Source: Companilactobacillus kimchiensis
Lineage (GTDB): Bacteria; Bacillota; Bacilli; Lactobacillales; Lactobacillaceae
Direction of reading: 5' to 3'
Length of the DNA stretch: 64,000 nt
Assembly (NCBI RefSeq): GCF_001438805.1
Contig: NZ_JQCF01000001.1
Span: 62,001 to 126,000 of the forward strand
The notes under the pieces were generated by a model that saw only the letters and a list, made by a program, of their open reading frames with translations, did no database searches and was not told the origin of the DNA. The position numbers and the translations under genes are program-made. Shown piece by piece: positions 59,083 to 64,000 of this stretch. Each line of letters starts with the position of its first letter. Position 1 is the first letter of the stretch.

Positions 59083-60744
59083 CTATGATTTTGATTCAAA
59101 AGCACAACAATCCCATGGTTCCAGCTTTACAACTCCATCAATTATCCTAACTGTTGTATTTGCTAAAACACTCTTCCAATTCGCCTTAGGCAATTGAAAG
59201 CTCTTCTCTTGATCAGAAAAGTTAGCAACCACTAGTCCCTTATGATCACTGGCCTTTCTTAAATAAGCATAAATTTCTGGATTGGTAATCAATAATTGAT
59301 AATTACCATTTGTAAAACAATCGTGCTTCTTGATTTTCAAAAGCTCTCCATAGAACATCATAATACTATTAGCCTTATTTAACTCTCTATTAACGCTTGT
59401 TTCATCCGTTTTAGCCCAATTCCAAGGTTCTTGCGTCGAAAAACCATGAAACTTGGAATTGTCCCATTGCATTGGACCACGTGCAGTCATTTCATCTTGA
59501 TCATTCAATAACTTCAGAATGGTTGGATCATCAAAAGATTTTTGACGTAAATTGGTAATCAAATCGAGCGCTCTTTGATCATTAAAATCAGTAACTTTTT
59601 GATATTTTAATCCATGCATTCCAATCTCTTCACCATAATAAACGATGGGAATACCACGTTGCAAAAATAACATCATTGCTAAAAGTTTCATTACTTTATC
59701 ATTTTCTACGGGAAGATTCAGGCGATCCAAAACACGACTAATGTCATGATTCCCCCAAGTCAAGGTTGGTAAACTAACGTCATCTAAAATGCTTTCCCAA
59801 GTCACATATGTTTGCTTAAGTGAATTGAGCGATAGTTTTCTAGGTTGAAAGAACCTGGGGATATTGGGATCACTGCTATCAAAATTCTCACCGAAATTAT
59901 CTGAATTAACTACTACATCACAAACGTTCTCATCCTTACGAGTATACTCAGCTGCATCTCGAGCTTTTGCAGAAGAGGCCTCACCAAATAAAAAAGTGTC
60001 CGGTTTAAAAGCTTTGATTTCTTTCACAAATCCCGCCAAATAATCTTTAACGGCCGGTAATTTGGCATAGAAGGTATCATCGATTGGAAACTTTTCATCT
60101 TGAATTAAAGAATTCTGCTCCAAGTTTGCCTTAGCAATATGAATAAAAGCATCTAATCGAAAACCATCAACCCCTTTATCCAGCCAAAATTTGGCGATAT
60201 CAGCCATTGATTTTTGAACTTCGGGATTTCTCCAATTCAAATCCGGCATTCGCTTATCAAATAAATGAAAATAATATTCCTCAGTATTATGGGGATTTTT
60301 AGCCCAAACACTACCACCAAAGAAGGAGCCCCAATTATTTGGTTCGTGACCAGCAACTTGTTGATGCCAAATATAATAATCCTTAAAAATGCTATTGGCA
60401 TTATTCACTGCATCTTTAAACCAAGGATGTTGATCAGATGTATGATTTATCGGCAGATCCAATATAATATGTAGTCCCAAACGATGAGCTTTCTCAATCA
60501 GCTCTGAAAAGTCATTCGTATCCCCTAAAACCGGATCAATGGCGAAATAATTAGATACATCATATCCATTATCAACTTGTGGTGAAACAAATATTGGATT
60601 TAACCAGATCGTATTAAAACCCAGGTCTTTAACATATCTTAAACGGTTAATTACTCCCCTAAGATCCCCGATACCATCATCATTGGTGTCCTGAAAACTT
60701 TTGGGGTAAATTTGATAAATAATTGCTTGATCATACCAATTCAC
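59083..60744 (-). CDS. GH13 oligo-1,6-glucosidase / alpha-glucosidase
   Basis: A 553-residue cytosolic enzyme of the GH13_31 type. DLPINHTSDQHPWF is region I, GVDGFRLDAFIHIAK carries the nucleophile Asp, LFGEAS the acid/base Glu and TLTWGNHDISR the third Asp. The N-terminal start NWYDQAIIYQIYPKSFQDTN and DDGIGDLRGVI are typical of dextran glucosidase/oligo-1,6-glucosidase. It trims isomalto- or malto-oligosaccharides to glucose. The start is GTG at 60744, after GGGGGAA. It is the first gene of the GH13 transcript. Confidence 0.9.
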   Translation of the reverse strand: MNWYDQAIIYQIYPKSFQDTNDDGIGDLRGVINRLRYVKDLGFNTIWLNPIFVSPQVDNGYDVSNYFAIDPVLGDTNDFSELIEKAHRLGLHIILDLPINHTSDQHPWFKDAVNNANSIFKDYYIWHQQVAGHEPNNWGSFFGGSVWAKNPHNTEEYYFHLFDKRMPDLNWRNPEVQKSMADIAKFWLDKGVDGFRLDAFIHIAKANLEQNSLIQDEKFPIDDTFYAKLPAVKDYLAGFVKEIKAFKPDTFLFGEASSAKARDAAEYTRKDENVCDVVVNSDNFGENFDSSDPNIPRFFQPRKLSLNSLKQTYVTWESILDDVSLPTLTWGNHDISRVLDRLNLPVENDKVMKLLAMMLFLQRGIPIVYYGEEIGMHGLKYQKVTDFNDQRALDLITNLRQKSFDDPTILKLLNDQDEMTARGPMQWDNSKFHGFSTQEPWNWAKTDETSVNRELNKANSIMMFYGELLKIKKHDCFTNGNYQLLITNPEIYAYLRKASDHKGLVVANFSDQEKSFQLPKANWKSVLANTTVRIIDGVVKLEPWDCCAFESKS

Positions 60745-60759
60745 GACAGTTCCCCCTTT

Positions 60760-60833
60760 TGTAAGCCTTTACACCCCAGTATAAAAAAGTAAGCCCCGCA
60801 CAAGCAAGGCTTTAGTTGATGCTATCGGTAACA
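60760..60833 (-). promoter_or_regulatory. Promoter and operators of the GH13 genes
   Basis: Minus-strand TTGCTT (60802-60807) and TATACT (60778-60783) are 18 bp apart. TGCTATCGGTAACA (60820-60833) differs by one base from the operator at the malE promoter. TGTAAGCCTTTACA (60760-60773) is a dyad just downstream of -10 and matches cre except for one central base. This resembles the malE arrangement, so both promoters are probably in one regulon. Confidence 0.75.
60783..60810 (-). terminator. Terminator of the LacI regulator gene
   Basis: On the minus strand AAGCCTTGC pairs with GCGGGGCTT around TTGT and runs into ACTTTTTT. It overlaps the GH13 promoter boxes, so transcription from upstream and initiation are tied to the same sequence. 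Confidence 0.75.
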
Positions 60834-60835
60834 TT

Positions 60836-61783
60836 TTACTCTCTAAGTGTACCACCCAAACAAATCTTAGGTTCAAATAGAATTGAACCTTGGGTATCAT
60901 TGTTTTCGATTTTATCCAGTAGGTTCTCACCACAGGTACTACCCATTTCTATGATTGACTGTTTGACTGTCGTGATTTTAGGAGATGCTACTTGATTTAA
61001 AAAGACCCCATCAAATCCAGTAACACCATATTCTTCCGGAATCTTGCCGCCACGACGAGCTATCCCCCGTTCAATTCCAATCGCTAATCGATCGGAAGCA
61101 CAAATGAAGGCTGTATTTTTCGTAAAGTTATCCCAATTTTTTTCAATAAACTCTTCGCCTAAATGGCTATGATTATCAAAGCGGTATAACTCTGGAACCA
61201 TTCTTTTTTCTTGAACTTGCTGAATATATCCAGCTTCCCTTGAATATTCAAAGGATTCTTTACTATCAATTCCTATATAAATCAGTCGGTCATAGCCCTT
61301 TTTCAAAGCCAATTGTGACAAAAGATATGTCCCCATTTTATTGTTAGTATCAACATAATCCAAACCATACCGATTTTCACCAAACATAATAACTGGTTTA
61401 GTCAATTTTTTAATCCACTCGACGTCTTGTTGTCGCATACCAGTAATTATATAGCCATCACAATTACCAATATCAAAATTTCTCCGTGTTACTAATTGTA
61501 AAGAATATTGATGTAGATCCAAAGTTTTAGCAATCCCCAGCATCAAGTTCATATAATATGGTTCTGTCGTATCAATGTCTTCTAGGATGCAGAGTTTGAT
61601 GATCATGGTACTCTTATTGACCAATGCTTTAGCAATCATATTAGGATGATAGTCTAACTCGTGCATCGCATCATAGACCAACCGTTTTAACTCATCGGTA
61701 ACTTTGTCTGGATGATTTATGACCCGTGAAACCGTCATCTTAGATACATTAGCTTTCTTTGCTACATCAACCAAAGTAGTCAT
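60836..61783 (-). CDS. malR: LacI-family maltose regulator
   Basis: A 315-residue repressor. The N-terminal HTH and hinge read TTLVDVAKKANVSKMTVSRV, INHPDKVTDELKR and DYHPNMIAKAL (hinge helix with the Leu lever). The effector domain spans about 60-315 (FICASDRLAIGIERGIARRG, EEYGVTGFDG). The hinge sequence and position identify it as the regulator of the maltose genes downstream, probably released by maltose or its derivatives. A GGGGGG ribosome site precedes the ATG. Confidence 0.88.
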   Translation of the reverse strand: MTTLVDVAKKANVSKMTVSRVINHPDKVTDELKRLVYDAMHELDYHPNMIAKALVNKSTMIIKLCILEDIDTTEPYYMNLMLGIAKTLDLHQYSLQLVTRRNFDIGNCDGYIITGMRQQDVEWIKKLTKPVIMFGENRYGLDYVDTNNKMGTYLLSQLALKKGYDRLIYIGIDSKESFEYSREAGYIQQVQEKRMVPELYRFDNHSHLGEEFIEKNWDNFTKNTAFICASDRLAIGIERGIARRGGKIPEEYGVTGFDGVFLNQVASPKITTVKQSIIEMGSTCGENLLDKIENNDTQGSILFEPKICLGGTLRE

Positions 61784-61813
61784 GTTTTCCCCCCTCTATA
61801 TCATCACTATCTC

Positions 61814-61842
61814 ATTATACCAATTTGAAACCCTTACAAGTC
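61814..61842 (-). promoter_or_regulatory. malR promoter, extended -10
   Basis: Minus-strand TGGTATAAT (TATAAT at 61814-61819) has the TG extension of an extended -10 box. The -35 region (ACTTGT, 17 bp upstream) is weak. The transcript would start about 25 bp before the malR ATG. Confidence 0.6.
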
Positions 61843-61988
61843 TATTTTTATTAATTATGCTATTTATTTAATTATTATCATAAAATTATATTATTTTGTT
61901 TTAGCAAGATATAAATGCGCAACTTGTTTGAACATCTCTTGAATATGAGCAATTATTAAGTTGAAATACATTTAAAGAGATGACAAAA

Positions 61989-63278
61989 ATGATTATTTAT
62001 TTAACAGCTATTACTGTTTTTATGGTCGAATGTTTGACCATGTATTTCATCTACTTCAGTAAACAAAAGGAATTTAAACAGGAATTAACTAATGCCTACA
62101 AATCAAAATATCCAATAGATAAATTTTTCTATTTTATTATGATTCCCTGTCTCAACGAAGGTAAAGTCATCAAGGATACCTTGCAACATTTAATAGAACT
62201 AAACGGACAAAAACACATCATTGTAATTGACGATGATTCCGATGACGATACTGTTAAACAAGCTAAAAGTATTGCTGGTCCAATTACTATTCTCCAAAGA
62301 AAATTTCCTAACGCTAGAACTGGCAAGGGTGACTCACTCAACAGTGCGATGCCTACCATTCAAAAGCTTATTGACAAGCAACATTTGGATCCCAAATATT
62401 GTTTAGTTGGTGTGATTGATGGTGATGGTATCCTCAGTGGCAATAGTATTTATAAATTAAATGATGTTTTCGGTAATGAAGATATTGATGCTGTACAATT
62501 GCGAGTCAAAATGAAAACTCCTAAAAATATTTTACAAACCTTTCAAGATATTGAATTTTTTGTGGTTAATCATTTAATGCAACTACTTAGAACCAACCTT
62601 AATGCTGTGGCTCTTTGTGGTAATGGTCAATTCTTCAGATATTCATCAGTTTATAAAAAAATGGGGATTCATCCTTGGGGCGATGCTCTTCTGGAAGATT
62701 ATGAATTAACTTTAAGATTGGAATTACATGGTTTAAAAATCAAATATATTACCGATGCCTATGTTGACCAAGAGGCTCTTTTGAGTATGAAGAGTTTAAT
62801 CAAACAAAGAGCTCGCTGGTCTCAAGGTGGTTGGGACTGTTGGAAATATTTCAAAGCGATTACTCAATCAAAAATTATGTCGAACGCTCAAAAGTTTGAT
62901 GTCTATTGTTTCTTTATTCAACCAGTTCTGAATATCTTCGCTGATTTTAGTATTATTTATTTAACCATCAAATTTATCATTCAATATCATGAACATCCTG
63001 AGTTTCTATTTGTTTCGATGATTTCCTTAGCCATTCTCGGTTTACTATTTGGCACTATCTTTACGATGATTTATATTCATGAAATGAGAATAAATGACCA
63101 AGCTAACGTTGTTATTCAAGAATCTGATATGATCAATGAGAAATTGCATTTAAGAAAAGCTTTCCTATCTATCGGTTTGATGTCCTATATCTATATTATG
63201 TTGTTCTTTAGTCTAATTTTATCGACTTATCATATGTTGATTGGTCAAAATGCTTGGGATAAAACTAAACGTATTTAA
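61989..63278 (+). CDS. Family 2 glycosyltransferase, membrane-bound
   Basis: A 429-residue membrane enzyme. One N-terminal helix (IIYLTAITVFMVECLTMYFI), a cytosolic GT-A domain with MIPCLNEGK, VIDDDSDDDT, VGVIDGDG (metal/UDP-sugar), LLEDYELTLRL (catalytic Asp) and QRARWSQGG (processivity motif), then three or four C-terminal helices. It resembles hyaluronan/cellulose-synthase-like transferases and is distinct from the one at 11058. The start could also be ATG 61980; AAAGAG spacing favours 61989. It is a single gene divergent from malR; the product polymer or glycolipid is unknown. Confidence 0.88.
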   Translation: MIIYLTAITVFMVECLTMYFIYFSKQKEFKQELTNAYKSKYPIDKFFYFIMIPCLNEGKVIKDTLQHLIELNGQKHIIVIDDDSDDDTVKQAKSIAGPITILQRKFPNARTGKGDSLNSAMPTIQKLIDKQHLDPKYCLVGVIDGDGILSGNSIYKLNDVFGNEDIDAVQLRVKMKTPKNILQTFQDIEFFVVNHLMQLLRTNLNAVALCGNGQFFRYSSVYKKMGIHPWGDALLEDYELTLRLELHGLKIKYITDAYVDQEALLSMKSLIKQRARWSQGGWDCWKYFKAITQSKIMSNAQKFDVYCFFIQPVLNIFADFSIIYLTIKFIIQYHEHPEFLFVSMISLAILGLLFGTIFTMIYIHEMRINDQANVVIQESDMINEKLHLRKAFLSIGLMSYIYIMLFFSLILSTYHMLIGQNAWDKTKRI

Positions 63279-63413
63279 TCTTCGATTCTAACTCAAGTTC
63301 AATTAAATTATAAATCAACAGAGTTGTTATTATATTTCCGTCTTCCACTCGATAGTGTTTTCTAGATTCGGTAAATAAATTTCATTTTAACGATATATAG
63401 TTACTTTAGAATT

Positions 63414-63468
63414 ACAAAAAATCCATATTAGCTGATATTCACTAATTTCAGTTAATATGGATTTTTAA
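63414..63468. terminator. Bidirectional terminator
   Basis: AAAAATCCATATTAgCTGA pairs with TCAGtTAATATGGATTTTT around a 12-nt loop. It ends the glycosyltransferase transcript and overlaps the stop of the 45-residue minus-strand gene. Confidence 0.9.
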
Positions 63469-63602
63469 TTTTTCCTATGTTTGATTTCAACAATTCCAAA
63501 TAAGATTGAACTGACTATCAACGATCCAACAAAAGCTATGACTAAATACCAAGGAATATAAAGGTCCTTGGGGATTTGATCCAAAAATATCATAAATGGC
63601 AT
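63465..63602 (-). CDS. Small membrane protein, 45 residues
   Basis: ATG at 63602 follows AAGAGGTGAT and opens a 45-codon frame starting MPFMIFLDQIPKDLYIPWYL. One membrane helix (VIAFVGSLIVSSILFGIV) is followed by the basic end EIKHRKN. A terminator overlaps its stop and a candidate structured leader lies 50 bp upstream, so expression seems controlled. It is not in a known family. Confidence 0.68.
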   Translation of the reverse strand: MPFMIFLDQIPKDLYIPWYLVIAFVGSLIVSSILFGIVEIKHRKN

Positions 63603-63653
63603 CTTTATCACCTCTTATTACCTATAATTATCACCGTTAAGTATTTAGATAAC

Positions 63654-63711
63654 AAAAAAGTCGTCCATACAAGATGGACGACGATTCTAGTTACGGAGTC
63701 TGCATAACTAG
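63654..63711 (-). ncRNA. Candidate leader RNA with two hairpins
   Basis: On the minus strand, hairpin 1 pairs CTAGTTA with TAACTAG (63687-63711); hairpin 2 pairs GTCGTCCAT with ATGGACGAC (63660-63682) and is followed by TTTTTT. A possible promoter TTTACT-N17-GATAAT lies about 60-90 bp further upstream. The order (structure, terminator, then a ribosome site and a small membrane gene) fits a regulatory leader or an sRNA. No known riboswitch class is recognised. Confidence 0.4.
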
Positions 63712-63897
63712 GCGTATGTACTTTTTGAATTTTTGACGGACATATTTAAACATCTATCGAATATCATTATCACTGCTCACTCATAGAAAGTAAATGATTA
63801 TTCACTTTTATAACCGAACCGTTAGTTTCATGTGACAGAATTGTAAGATTAACGTTATTATGAAATACTTATACTAATAACAAATGGAAGTGATAAT

Positions 63898-64000
63898 ATG
63901 AATTTTTCAACTGAATTAATTTTTGATATTACTATTATTATGATAACTGCTACTTTAATTGCCGGTGTCGTTTTAGGATCAATCGCCCTATTTCGAATTC
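63898..64000 (+). CDS. Membrane protein, N-terminal part only
   Basis: ATG at 63898 follows GGAAGTGAT and encodes MNFSTELIFDITIIMITATL, then IAGVVLGSIALFRI before the window ends. A single hydrophobic helix (about 9-32) is visible. The start resembles an N-terminal signal anchor; nothing more can be said. Confidence 0.6.
   Translation, partial: MNFSTELIFDITIIMITATLIAGVVLGSIALFRI

Noticed and set aside
1-64000. CRISPR arrays, tRNA, rRNA, prophage genes
   Set aside because: I found no regularly spaced repeats, no tRNA-like cloverleaf ends or rRNA stretches, and no integrase, capsid or tail genes.

Overview
The window looks like the chromosome of a low-GC Gram-positive lactic acid bacterium of the Lactobacillaceae. 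The support is strong AGGAGG-type ribosome binding sites, SLAP-type surface domains ending in VATNEW(V/L), EntA-type bacteriocin immunity proteins, a maltose phosphorylase operon under a LacI regulator, DUF2316 and VanZ genes, and iron-sulfur 'biosynthesis family' proteins typical of lactobacilli. A Companilactobacillus-like species is my best guess but is not proven. I see no rRNA, tRNA, CRISPR array, intact transposase or prophage.

Region 1 (1-9.7 kb): a partial XRE regulator, a Cof-type HAD phosphatase, small secreted and membrane proteins, a YghZ-like aldo/keto reductase, an AgrC/AgrA-like two-component system without an evident peptide gene, a lipoprotein, a five-repeat SLAP surface protein behind a possible attenuator, and a frameshifted XRE regulator. 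Region 2 (9.8-14.1 kb): a compact exopolysaccharide operon with a degenerate GGDEF membrane protein, a 50-residue membrane protein, a processive family 2 glycosyltransferase and a GH8 glucanase, followed by a VanZ protein. Region 3 (14.2-31.5 kb): metabolic and stress genes (NAD(P)-binding protein, HAD, two bacteriocin-immunity-like genes, an autoregulated MarR-DUF2316 pair, SLAP protein, aldo/keto reductase, UspA, TauE, ABC exporter, ABC-F), a lipoprotein nuclease, a third immunity-like gene, an orphan PTS EIIC overlapping a DUF915 hydrolase, and an L,D-transpeptidase that appears to start at ATT.

Region 4 (31.5-41.3 kb) is a decay and rearrangement zone: a truncated GH25 lysozyme-SLAP gene abutting the tail of an unrelated transporter, an ABC exporter with its XRE regulator, a SLAP remnant with an in-frame stop, a second VanZ gene, an HD/iron-sulfur gene pair behind a promoter flanked by duplicated operators, and an asnB tail joined head-on to a PlcR-like regulator that has lost its HTH. 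Region 5 (41.4-48.2 kb): MFS transporter, gap with a divergent LysR gene, an UhpT/GlpT-type antiporter with a palindromic operator, a zinc alcohol dehydrogenase, and a 396-bp inverted-repeat element between convergent genes.

Region 6 (48.2-61.8 kb) is a complete maltose/maltodextrin locus read leftward: LacI regulator, two GH13 enzymes, binding protein, two permeases, a DUF624 protein, MsmK/MalK ATPase, maltose phosphorylase, beta-phosphoglucomutase, aldose epimerase and a VOC protein. Maltodextrins are imported by the ABC transporter and trimmed by the GH13 enzymes. Maltose is then phosphorolysed to glucose plus beta-glucose-1-phosphate, which the mutase turns into glucose-6-phosphate. The promoters carry a perfect cre match and two copies of one LacI-type operator. 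A second membrane glycosyltransferase, a 45-residue membrane protein behind a candidate leader RNA, and a partial membrane protein close the window.
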